From the NCBI RefSeq assembly GCF_036511935.1, contig NZ_AP028878.1, positions 4,650,001 through 4,714,000 on the forward strand: DNA of 64,000 nucleotides, read 5' to 3'. Below, piece by piece: positions 43,156-51,159 of the stretch. The notes below the pieces were generated by a model. That model made no database searches, was not told where the DNA came from, and saw nothing but the letters and a program-made list of their open reading frames with translations. Made by a program: the position numbers and the translations under genes. The stretch is from Marinobacter nanhaiticus D15-8W. GTDB taxonomy: Bacteria > Pseudomonadota > Gammaproteobacteria > Pseudomonadales > Oleiphilaceae. Numbering within the stretch: the first letter of the stretch is position 1; every line of letters starts with the position of its first letter.

Positions 43156-43527
43156 CGTGAACTCTTTCTGCGCTCAAACCCGCTCCAACCAAGGGCAAGA
43201 GCGCCGTTGCAGTGCACAGTAAACAAACGACGCGGAAAAGGTCGATTTACTAACGAATGTAAATCGTCGTGCCGAATGCAAAGGCAAATGCTTACAACTG
43301 GATGCAATCGGCCTTCCTAAACGCCATATGTGAACCTTATCCTTTCCAATTTGTGCCTCTTTTGAAGACACAGACGCATTCCTGCCGCCCCTCCACAAAC
43401 CGCAGAAATACCATTATAAAACAGTTTCTTATGGCACATCTCAAGCTTGGCACAGAGCCTGCTCAGGGTCCCTTACACATGGCGGTCATCATTCACCGTC
43501 GGGCAACCTGCTACAGGAGTCTTTGCT
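43156..43527. promoter_or_regulatory. 372-bp region upstream of the TRAP operon, with an inverted repeat
   Basis: CGATTTAC-N8-GTAAATCG at 43243-43266 is a perfect 8+8 dyad and the only strong structure here. A GGAG ribosome site lies just before the binding-protein start at 43528. No small gene is convincing. The dyad is a good operator candidate for the operon's regulator. Confidence 0.5.
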
Positions 43528-44619
43528 ATGAGCATGAATCGACGTAAGTTTCTGGGGGCTGCACTGGCTTCGACCACCGCTGGCGCTACGCTGGCCGCAC
43601 CGGCCCTGGTTCGGGCCCAGGAATCCAAAAGCTTCAACTTCAAGATGACCAATGCCTACCCACCGGGCTCGCCATTCTATGTTCAGGGGCCGGGTAGTCC
43701 GACGGACTTCTGCAACAAGGTGAAGGCGATGTCCGGCGGGCGGTTGAATATCTCCCACTTCGCTGCAGGCGAGCTCATTCCGGCGCTTGAGGGTTTCAAT
43801 GCCGTTGCCCAGGGCACCGTCGAGATGAACGCCGCCAACGCCTATTTTTGGGCCGGCAATATCCCTGCGGCGCAGTTCTTCACGACCGTACCATTCGGCA
43901 TGAATACCCAGGGCATGATGGCCTGGCTCTACCAGGGCGACGGTCTGAAGCTCTGGCACGAACTGTATGAGCCCCACGGACTGATTGCATTTCCCATGGG
44001 CAACACCGGTGTGCAGATGACCGGCTGGTTCCGCGAACCGATTGAAAGCGTGAAGGACCTCGACGGCCTGAAGATGCGTATTCCCGGTCTCGCCGGCAAG
44101 GTCTACAGCGAACTGGGCGTTTCCGTGCGCCTGCTTCCGGGGGGTGAGATTTTCCCCGCCCTTGAGCGTGGCGTCATTGATGCCGCCGAGTTCGTCGGAC
44201 CGTTCCAGGATCGCCGACTGGGACTGCACAACGCCGCCAAGTATTACTACACCACCGGTTGGCACGAGCCCACCAACGTCACCGAACTGCTCATCAACAA
44301 GGAGGTCTGGGACAGCCTACCCAAGGATCTGCAGATGATGATCCAGATGGCCGCGCAAGCGTCGGTGCTGGAAAGCCTCTCATGGTCGGAAGCGAACAAC
44401 GCAGATGCCCTGAAGGACCTGGTGGAGAATGAGGGCGTCATCGCGCAACCGCTGCCGGAACCGATCGTCTCGCGCCTTAAGGAAGTCACCGACGACACCC
44501 TGGCATCCATGGCCAACGCCGACCCGCAAATGAAGAAGGTCTACGACTCCTATATGACCTTCAAGAAGAAACATGCGTCCTGGGCGGCCCTAAGCGAAAA
44601 GCCGCTGCTCAACCTGTGA
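43528..44619 (+). CDS. dctP: TRAP substrate-binding protein, TakP-like (2-oxo acid type)
   Basis: Periplasmic protein of 363 residues. A Tat-type signal is visible: NRRKFLGA at residues 4-11, a hydrophobic stretch and a cut after VRAQ. The mature protein follows the pattern of TakP, the dimeric 2-oxo-acid binding protein: GGRLNISHFAAGELIPALEG, PFGMNTQGMMAWLYQGDG, KMRIPGLAGKVYSELG with the ligand Arg, GGEIFPALERGVIDAAEFVGP and GWHEPTNVTELLINK. AGGAG is eight bases before the ATG. The small and large TRAP subunits follow directly. By family the ligand should be a 2-oxo acid or other monocarboxylate bound with a cation. Confidence 0.88.
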   Translation: MSMNRRKFLGAALASTTAGATLAAPALVRAQESKSFNFKMTNAYPPGSPFYVQGPGSPTDFCNKVKAMSGGRLNISHFAAGELIPALEGFNAVAQGTVEMNAANAYFWAGNIPAAQFFTTVPFGMNTQGMMAWLYQGDGLKLWHELYEPHGLIAFPMGNTGVQMTGWFREPIESVKDLDGLKMRIPGLAGKVYSELGVSVRLLPGGEIFPALERGVIDAAEFVGPFQDRRLGLHNAAKYYYTTGWHEPTNVTELLINKEVWDSLPKDLQMMIQMAAQASVLESLSWSEANNADALKDLVENEGVIAQPLPEPIVSRLKEVTDDTLASMANADPQMKKVYDSYMTFKKKHASWAALSEKPLLNL

Positions 44620-44630
44620 CGGTGGCCACC

Positions 44631-45173
44631 ATGAAGTCTGTGGTACACCGCCTGGAATGGCTGGTCGAATCCCTTGGGGGCCTGGCTCGCCTGTGCATCC
44701 TGGCCCTGGTGTTGCTGGTCGCCACCAACGTCATCCTGCGCTACCTGTTCTCCATTGGGCCGGTAGCATTGCAGGAACTGGAATGGCACCTGGTCTCGCC
44801 CATCGCGTTGCTGGGCCTGTCCTATTCCATGAAGCATCGGGCTGACGTGCGCATCGACTTCCTCTATGAACGCTTTCCAGCGCGCCTGTGCGCCGCCTCC
44901 GACCTCATCGCCGCGCTCCTGACCGTCGCCGTTGGCGCTATCATCGCCTGGCTTTCGTTGGCCTACGTGAACCAGGCCTACAACCTCAACGAAGGCTCGC
45001 CCGACCCGGGCGGCCTGCCGATGCGCTACCTGTTGAAGGCGTTTATTCCCTTGGGCTTCCTGTTGCTGGTTATTCAGGGGATTGCGGATTCGCTGCGGGC
45101 CATTGCACGGATCCACGACCCGGCGACCGACCTCGCCCCCGAAAACAAGCTATCGACTGAGACCTCTGCATGA
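44631..45173 (+). CDS. dctQ: TRAP transporter small membrane subunit
   Basis: Four-helix inner-membrane protein of 180 residues, with helices at about 20-42 (LCILALVLLVATNVILRYLF), 52-70, 92-115 and 130-152. Conserved DctQ features are NVILRYLF, LQELEWHLVSPIALLGLSYSMKHRADVRIDFLYE and the FIPLGFLLLVIQG helix. The ATG at 44631 has GGTGG six bases upstream; a GTG at 44616, overlapping the binding-protein stop, is also possible. It overlaps the large-subunit gene by four bases (ATGA). Confidence 0.88.
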   Translation: MKSVVHRLEWLVESLGGLARLCILALVLLVATNVILRYLFSIGPVALQELEWHLVSPIALLGLSYSMKHRADVRIDFLYERFPARLCAASDLIAALLTVAVGAIIAWLSLAYVNQAYNLNEGSPDPGGLPMRYLLKAFIPLGFLLLVIQGIADSLRAIARIHDPATDLAPENKLSTETSA

Positions 45174-46495
45174 TTGCGCATGAATGGATCGTCCTGGGCA
45201 TGATCGCCGGTTTCCTGGGACTGATGCTGATCGGTATTCCCGTGGCCATTTCCCTGGCCGTTTCAGGTTTCGTCGCCGGCTACCTGGGTTTTGGCACAAC
45301 CCTTTTCAGCCTGATGCCGGCCCGCCTCTATGGCGTGGTTACCAATTACACCCTGCTCGCCATTCCGCTATTCGTCTTTATGGGCGTGATGCTGGAGAAG
45401 TCCAAAGTCGCCGAGAACATGCTGGAAACCATCGGCAAGGCGATGGGCGGACTTAACGGCGGCATGGGCCTGGCGATTATCCTCGTTGGCGTGCTGATGG
45501 GGGCATCGACGGGCATCGTTGGCGCCACTGTGGTGACCGTTGGCCTGCTTACGCTGCCCGCCCTGATGCGCAGGGGCTATTCGAACAGCGTGTCCTGCGG
45601 CGTGATTTGCTCGTCCGGCACCCTGGGGCAGATCATTCCACCCAGTCTGGTGTTGATCCTGCTATCCGATATCGTTGGCGAATCGGTGGGAGCGCTGTTC
45701 GCGGCTGCCTTCATTCCAGGCCTGGTGCTCGCCTTGATCTATATGGCCTACCTGCTTGTCCTGGGCGTGATCAAACCAGAAACAGTGCCCGCCATTCCCG
45801 CCAGCGAAAGAGATGATATCGACGGCACGACCCTGGCCAAGAAGCTGGCTGCCGATGTCTTCCCGCCACTCATGCTGGTGATCGCCGTACTGGGGTCGAT
45901 CGTTGGCGGCATCGCAGCCCCAACCGAAGCAGCCTCAATGGGTGCCCTGGGCGCGCTTATCATTGCGCTGGCAACCCGTCGACTGAACTGGCCCCTGATG
46001 AAGGAAACCTTGCACGGCACGCTCGTGATCACCGCCATGGTTTTCTTCATTCTGTTGTGCGCCCAGCCGTTCTCGCTTTCGTTTCGCGGACTTGGGGGCG
46101 AGCAGATGGTGCATACCCTGTTCGAGATGCTGCCCGGAGGCGAGTTCGGCGCCATCCTATTCCTGATGGCCCTGCTTTTCGTGCTGGGTTTCTTCCTGGA
46201 GTGGATCGAAATCTCCTATATCGCACTGCCCATGTTCCTGCCGGTTTTCATGAACTACGGCACCGATATGGTGTGGCTCGCCATCATGGTCGCCATGAAC
46301 CTGCAGATGTCGTTCCTGACGCCGCCGTTTGGCTGGGCCCTGTTCTTCCTTAAAGGTGTAGCGCCGCCGGGAATTACGACTAAAGATATCTACCTCGGTG
46401 CCATACCTTTCGTCCTACTCCAGGCCCTGGCGCTGGTGGTGCTGTTCCAGTTCCCTGCGCTGGTCACCTGGCTGCCGGACACCATTGGCTGGTAA
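45170..46495 (+). CDS. dctM: TRAP transporter large membrane subunit
   Basis: Inner-membrane protein of 441 residues with about twelve helices. DctM motifs: LLAIPLFVFMGVMLEKSKVAENML (about 62-85), GASTGIVGATVVTVGLL (about 110-126), ICSSGTLGQIIPPSLVLILL (about 145-164), AAPTEAASMGALGALI (about 246-261) and the final LTPPFGWALFFLKGVAPPG. It carries out sodium-coupled transport with the preceding two subunits. The gene starts on the last four bases of dctQ, so the three subunits are coupled. Confidence 0.92.
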   Translation: MIAHEWIVLGMIAGFLGLMLIGIPVAISLAVSGFVAGYLGFGTTLFSLMPARLYGVVTNYTLLAIPLFVFMGVMLEKSKVAENMLETIGKAMGGLNGGMGLAIILVGVLMGASTGIVGATVVTVGLLTLPALMRRGYSNSVSCGVICSSGTLGQIIPPSLVLILLSDIVGESVGALFAAAFIPGLVLALIYMAYLLVLGVIKPETVPAIPASERDDIDGTTLAKKLAADVFPPLMLVIAVLGSIVGGIAAPTEAASMGALGALIIALATRRLNWPLMKETLHGTLVITAMVFFILLCAQPFSLSFRGLGGEQMVHTLFEMLPGGEFGAILFLMALLFVLGFFLEWIEISYIALPMFLPVFMNYGTDMVWLAIMVAMNLQMSFLTPPFGWALFFLKGVAPPGITTKDIYLGAIPFVLLQALALVVLFQFPALVTWLPDTIGW

Positions 46496-46517
46496 CACCT
46501 GAAAGGGATTTCACCAT

Positions 46518-47354
46518 ATGGAACTATTTGCTGACTACTCCGCCGGATGGCTACTGGGGCTCGCCCTCTCGCTGATGGTGACCGGCATCATCGCCGGCCT
46601 TATGGCGGGTTTACTGGGTGTGGGCGGTGGGATCGTCATCGTTCCCGTGCTCTACCATCTCTTCACGTTGCTGGGTATCGACGAGGCCGTGCGCATGCAT
46701 GTCGCCGTGGGTACATCGCTGGCGACCATTATTCCCACCTCGATCATGTCCGCACGCTCCCACCATAAGCGGGGCAGCCTTGATGCCGGCTTGCTGGAGA
46801 AACTCATTCCGGGTGTTATCACAGGCGTGGTGCTCGGCTCCATCATCAGCCTTTACGCGACCGGTACCGCGCTGACTGCGGTATTTGCAACGGTGGCATT
46901 CCTTGTCGCTCTCAACATGGCGTTCAGGAAAGATGGTTTCAGCCTGCGGGAGGGGCTACCCGGTAAAACCGGCACCGGGATCATCGGCGTCTTTATCGGT
47001 GGTATTTCCACCCTGATGGGCATTGGTGGCGGAACACTGAGTGTTCCAATACTCAGCGCCTTCAATACACCCATGCGCACGGCGGTTGGTACCGGCGCGG
47101 CATTGGGCCTGGTGATAAGCCTGCCGGGTGCGGCCGCATTCATGTTCAACGGCTTGGGTGAGGGTGGCCGCCCCCCGCTGTCACTGGGTTATGTCAACCT
47201 GGTCGGCCTGGCTCTGATCGTTCCGGCAACCATCCTGATGGCCCCGCGAGGCGCGCAGATGGCTCACGCGATCAATCCTACCCGCCTACGCCAACTCTTT
47301 GCCCTGTTCCTCATGTTCACATCGCTACGGATGTTCTACGGGCTATTGAGTTAG
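46518..47354 (+). CDS. TauE/SafE-family membrane exporter (second copy)
   Basis: Inner-membrane protein of 278 residues with about eight helices. Two repeats are clear: GLMAGLLGVGGGIVIVPVLY (about 26-45) and GGISTLMGIGGGTLSVPILS (about 161-180), the hallmark of the family. It is closer to the common sulfite/sulfoacetate-exporter type than the short copy at 2043. It lies 22 bp after dctM and 35 bp before the GGT-family gene, so it belongs to the same operon. It may remove a product of the imported compound, for example sulfite or a small organic anion; the substrate is inferred only. Confidence 0.85.
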   Translation: MELFADYSAGWLLGLALSLMVTGIIAGLMAGLLGVGGGIVIVPVLYHLFTLLGIDEAVRMHVAVGTSLATIIPTSIMSARSHHKRGSLDAGLLEKLIPGVITGVVLGSIISLYATGTALTAVFATVAFLVALNMAFRKDGFSLREGLPGKTGTGIIGVFIGGISTLMGIGGGTLSVPILSAFNTPMRTAVGTGAALGLVISLPGAAAFMFNGLGEGGRPPLSLGYVNLVGLALIVPATILMAPRGAQMAHAINPTRLRQLFALFLMFTSLRMFYGLLS

Positions 47355-47389
47355 CCGTAGTCGCCGGTACTTTCCAGGAGACTATATCC

Positions 47390-48976
47390 ATGCTGAAAAC
47401 CGTCTATTCCGCGAAAGGCATGATGGTCGCGCCACATCACCTGGCGGCCCAGGCTGGACGGGATATCCTCCGAGAAGGGGGAAACGCAGTGGAGGCAATG
47501 GTAGCAGCCGCTGCAACCATCGCCACCGTATATCCTCACATGAACTCCATCGGCGGTGACGGATTCTGGTTAATCCATGAACCCGGCAAGGCGCCGGTTG
47601 CCATCGACGCGTGCGGGCGCGCCGCCAAAGCGGCGACTCTCGACTTCTACTCTGGGCACAAACATATCCCCAGCCGCGGCCCCATGGCTGCCCTGACCTG
47701 CGCGGGAACCGTCAGCGGGTGGCAACAGGCCCTGGACGTCGCCCGGGCCTGGGGTCATTCCCTTCCTCTGGCGAGATTGCTCGAACCGGCGACCGCCCAC
47801 GCCCGGGAGGGCATCGTCGTCACGGAAAGCCAGGCAAACCTTACCCATTCAAAACGGGACCAGCTCGAGTCTGTGCCAGGCTTCGCCGATGTCTTTATGC
47901 CCGCCGGCGAGGTACCCCAACCCGGCACCTTGCTACGGCAGGGTGCCCTGGCAAACACCCTGGAGCAATTGGCCCGGGCAGGACTCGATGACTTCTACCG
48001 GGGGGAACTCGCCCGGGCCATGGGGGAGGAATTGGCGCGCCTGGGCAGTCCGATTACGGCGGCCGATCTCAACGAGCATCGCGCCATGCTGGTGCAGCCA
48101 CTGCAGGTCCAGCTCCCCGGTGTGAAGATCTATAACCTGCCACCGCCCACCCAAGGCCTGGCTTCGCTAATTATTCTTGGTGTGTTCGAAAAACTGGGCG
48201 TCGAGGCATCCGAAGACTTCGACTTCGTTCATGGTCTCGTTGAATCCACCAAGCAGGCTTTCCGCGTGCGTGACCGCGTCGTCACCGACCCGGACCGTGT
48301 GCCGGAATCTCCGCAGAACTTCCTCACGGACGCGGCGCTTGCCGCAATGGCTGGCAACATAGACACCGTTAACGCTCAGCCCTGGCCCGACCCCGCCAGC
48401 CCCGGCGACACCATCTGGATGGGGTGTATCGACGGTGAAGGACGGGCCGTGAGCTTTATCCAGAGTATCTATTGGGAATTCGGCTCTGGCGTGGTCCTGA
48501 AGGATACCGGCGTCAACTGGCAAAACCGCGGTATCAGCTTCTCGCTCGAACCAACCGCCCTGCAAGCCCTGGAACCCGGCCGCAAGCCCTTCCATACCCT
48601 GAACCCGGCGCTTGCCCTGTTCGATGACGGCCGCACCATGAGCTACGGCACCATGGGTGGCGAGGGTCAGCCCCAGACGCAGGCTATGATCTTCAGCCGC
48701 TACGGTTTGTACAACCAGCCGCTGCAACAGGCCGTCACCGCACCACGCTGGCTTCTGGGCCGCACCTGGGGCGATACCAGCACGACATTGAAACTGGAAA
48801 ACCGCTTTCCTCGCGAACTCGTGGACAAACTCCGCAAGGCCGGGCATGAGGTCGAGGAGCTGGAAGAGGCCTTCAGCGACACCATGGGCCACGCGGGCGC
48901 ATTGGTCCGCCGCGCCAACGGTATTATCGAAGGCGCTGCCGATCCGCGTAGCGACGGTACGGCGGCCGCACTCTAG
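47390..48976 (+). CDS. Gamma-glutamyltransferase-family Ntn hydrolase
   Basis: Self-cleaving enzyme of 528 residues. The family opening is GMMVAPHHLAAQAGRDILREG (about 10-30). The cleavage point is before Thr341 in PGDTIWMGCID, giving a large chain of about 340 and a small one of about 188 residues. Further motifs: KPFHTLNPALALFDDG and the GTMGGEGQPQTQ loop in the small chain. There is no signal peptide, so it acts in the cytoplasm, unlike classical periplasmic GGT. Cytoplasmic members include oxamate amidohydrolase (HpxW) and cephalosporin-acylase-like enzymes. Behind a TRAP importer, an amide or gamma-glutamyl substrate taken up by that system is the likely target. Confidence 0.85.
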   Translation: MLKTVYSAKGMMVAPHHLAAQAGRDILREGGNAVEAMVAAAATIATVYPHMNSIGGDGFWLIHEPGKAPVAIDACGRAAKAATLDFYSGHKHIPSRGPMAALTCAGTVSGWQQALDVARAWGHSLPLARLLEPATAHAREGIVVTESQANLTHSKRDQLESVPGFADVFMPAGEVPQPGTLLRQGALANTLEQLARAGLDDFYRGELARAMGEELARLGSPITAADLNEHRAMLVQPLQVQLPGVKIYNLPPPTQGLASLIILGVFEKLGVEASEDFDFVHGLVESTKQAFRVRDRVVTDPDRVPESPQNFLTDAALAAMAGNIDTVNAQPWPDPASPGDTIWMGCIDGEGRAVSFIQSIYWEFGSGVVLKDTGVNWQNRGISFSLEPTALQALEPGRKPFHTLNPALALFDDGRTMSYGTMGGEGQPQTQAMIFSRYGLYNQPLQQAVTAPRWLLGRTWGDTSTTLKLENRFPRELVDKLRKAGHEVEELEEAFSDTMGHAGALVRRANGIIEGAADPRSDGTAAAL

Positions 48977-49062
48977 ATCAGTCACCGCTTACGCCTATGA
49001 TAAGGACAGGGTCTTCCCGTCGATGCGATGCTTAGCCTCAGCATGCCAGGCAAGGATCCGGG

Positions 49063-50334
49063 ATGGCACTCTCTTCCAGTGGCAAACAGACTATCGCAGT
49101 AATCGGTAGCGGTATGGCAGGCTTGGCGGCCGCCTACGGTTGCCGGCAGAATGGCCATGAGGTAACGGTCTTCGAGGCCGAGGACGGCCACGGCATGGAC
49201 GCCCACTCCATGACGGTCGATGGCGGCATCGTCGATGTGCCGCTACGGGTGATGAGCCCGGATTTCTGGCCGGCCATGCTCTCTTTGGCCGATAGCGTCG
49301 GCGTCGAGACCTTCCGGGTCAGCACGCGGACATCCTGCAGTTGGCTCGATGGGACGACCTGGTTTCGCAGCGGCCGGCTGCCGGTTCTCGATTGGCCTTC
49401 CGTGGGCTCTGTGCGCTACCTCAACGGTCGCGCCCTGCGACTCACCCGGGGGCTGTTTCAATTGAGCCGGCTCACCCGGAAAATGCAGGATGCGGATAAC
49501 GGGCTCACCCTGAGGGATGCGCTGAAGCAGCACCGACTCGATCCGCTGTTCTGGCGCGGCCTGATGCTGCCCGTGCTGACCACCATCTGCACCTGCGATG
49601 AAGACCATCTGCTGGCCTGGCCCGCAGCCCAGCTCCTACCCATGCTCGGAGGTATTCTCAACCAGGCCGACCTCTATCGCCTCAAGGGCGGGACATCAGC
49701 CCTGGTTGAACAACTGGCGAAAGATCTTACGCTCAAGGCCGGCAGTCCGGTTACCGAAGTTCGGGAAATGGATGGGGGCGTTCGGGTCCACAATGCACGA
49801 GGCGACGGAGGACTGTTCGACCGGGCCATCCTCGCAACCCAGGCCAACGCGCTGGAGTACCTGGACGCCACCCGGTTTGCGGAAGAGCGACGGGTGCTGA
49901 GCGATATCCATTTCGCCTCCGGCGAACTGTGGGTGCATCGCGACAAACGCTTCATGCCGGCGAGCCGTACCGACTGGACGGCACTCAATTTCCAGATGGA
50001 CCGGGCACTGGAAAAGCCGATGTTCACCGTATGGGTGAATGCAGTGGAACCGACCATGGCGCATCAGGCTCCGGTCTTCCAGACCTGGAATCCCCTTTAC
50101 GAACCAAAAGCCGATAAAGTACTGGCGCGGGTCCCGCTACAACGAGCCGTCGTCCATGCGGGCACCGCCCAGGTACACGACAAGCTCCAGCAATGGCATC
50201 GCCAGCCGGATCGCAAGGTGTTCTTCTGCGGCTCCTGGGCCTACGAGGGCGTGCCTTTACTCGAATCGGCGGTGCGATCCGCACAAGTCGTCGTGGACCT
50301 TATCGGCAAGGCCGGCAAGGCCATGCCCGCTTGA
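49063..50334 (+). CDS. FAD-dependent amine-oxidase-like flavoprotein
   Basis: Protein of 423 residues. FAD motif GSGMAGLAAAYGCRQNG (about 15-31) and acidic end of strand 2 (VFEAEDGHGMDAHS), then a middle domain with LYRLKGGTSALVEQL (about 205-219, typical of NAD(P)/FAD phytoene-desaturase or amine-oxidase types). C-terminal FAD contact is in FFCGSWAYEGVPLLESAVRSAQVV (about 388-411). It belongs to the broad NAD(P)-binding Rossmann/amine-oxidase group; proteins of this size often sit in fatty-acid or CFA-related clusters. The gene follows the GGT-family gene by 86 bp on the same strand, and whether it shares that operon is uncertain. Confidence 0.78.
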   Translation: MALSSSGKQTIAVIGSGMAGLAAAYGCRQNGHEVTVFEAEDGHGMDAHSMTVDGGIVDVPLRVMSPDFWPAMLSLADSVGVETFRVSTRTSCSWLDGTTWFRSGRLPVLDWPSVGSVRYLNGRALRLTRGLFQLSRLTRKMQDADNGLTLRDALKQHRLDPLFWRGLMLPVLTTICTCDEDHLLAWPAAQLLPMLGGILNQADLYRLKGGTSALVEQLAKDLTLKAGSPVTEVREMDGGVRVHNARGDGGLFDRAILATQANALEYLDATRFAEERRVLSDIHFASGELWVHRDKRFMPASRTDWTALNFQMDRALEKPMFTVWVNAVEPTMAHQAPVFQTWNPLYEPKADKVLARVPLQRAVVHAGTAQVHDKLQQWHRQPDRKVFFCGSWAYEGVPLLESAVRSAQVVVDLIGKAGKAMPA

Positions 50335-50386
50335 TTCGTCCGTTCATTTCCCCGACATTAGATAAAACTCTCCAAATGACGGTCCG

Positions 50387-50665
50387 ATGAAAGATTTCTG
50401 CCGAAAACTGTTTCGTCCCCTGCTCGATTTCTTCGATTCCGGGGAAATCCCTCAAGGTTATCGCCCCTCCCATCGCAAGATACTGCTGGCTATGGGCGCG
50501 CTGTTCTTCACGCTGTCAGCGGCGTCACTGTTCTTTGCCCTGCTGGTCGGCTCCGTGGGGGCTCTGATCCCGATCCTGTTTTTCCTTGCCGTCAGTGTGG
50601 TTTGCGGCGTGATCGGCTGGCTGGGCAGTGACGGCGCGGTGGCGAGGATCTGGGGGATCAAGTAA
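50387..50665 (+). CDS. Small inner-membrane protein, 92 residues
   Basis: Charged N-terminus (about 1-28), then two TM helices at about 32-52 and 56-80 (LLAMGALFFTLSAASLFFALL and ALIPILFFLAVSVVCGVIGWLG). It ends in a short polar tail. A conserved-looking arrangement, but no family is recognised. The start follows GACGGTCCG, a weak site. It lies 52 bp after the flavoprotein gene and 32 bp before the next small gene, all on the plus strand. Confidence 0.6.
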   Translation: MKDFCRKLFRPLLDFFDSGEIPQGYRPSHRKILLAMGALFFTLSAASLFFALLVGSVGALIPILFFLAVSVVCGVIGWLGSDGAVARIWGIK

Positions 50666-50697
50666 GTCATTCCGGAAGCACTCAAGGAGACCACGTC

Positions 50698-51063
50698 ATG
50701 AATACACGGATGAAGACGATTGCTTTCGGCACGTTGTTCGCCGCTTCGACATTGAGCTACGGTGAGGCCCAGTTCCTGGATATACCTTCGGCGGACATTC
50801 CGGACGCCGTGAAGCTCTCCAACAGTCTCGACGCCGTAATGGAAGACGCCTCAGCCTGCCGGCAGGACGGGCTTGAGCTTGCAAACTGTCTGTGCGGAAA
50901 ACCCTCTATTGGACGCATGAGCAGAACTTACGAAACCGTGATCGAAAAACATCCCTCATGGGCGGGCAAGACCTTGCGTTTCGAAGCAGAGAACAAGAGT
51001 CATGCGATCCAGCTGCCTACGTTCAGGAGGGAGCTCGAACGCCTGGGTGAAGCCTGTGGTTAG
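50698..51063 (+). CDS. Exported hypothetical protein, 121 residues
   Basis: Signal peptide about 1-24 (cut after YGEA or nearby). The mature protein is helical, with three Cys in its core (ACRQDGLELANCLCG, about 53-67) and a fourth in the last residues (EACG), so two disulfides are possible. AAGGAG precedes the ATG. No family is recognised. A strong hairpin follows at 51083-51114. Confidence 0.6.
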   Translation: MNTRMKTIAFGTLFAASTLSYGEAQFLDIPSADIPDAVKLSNSLDAVMEDASACRQDGLELANCLCGKPSIGRMSRTYETVIEKHPSWAGKTLRFEAENKSHAIQLPTFRRELERLGEACG

Positions 51064-51082
51064 GGCATAGCGCGCACGAAGA

Positions 51083-51114
51083 CACCCGCATCGCCTCGTA
51101 GGCGAATGCGGGTG
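51083..51114. terminator. Hairpin between convergent genes
   Basis: CACCCGCATCGCC and GGCGAATGCGGGTG pair with one bulged base. The structure is strong, but no U-tract follows. It separates the exported-protein gene from the convergent phosphoesterase gene. Confidence 0.5.
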
Positions 51115-51159
51115 CTCTGATTTGCGGCCGGAGAAAAGGCCTGGATCAAGCGGAGCCTG

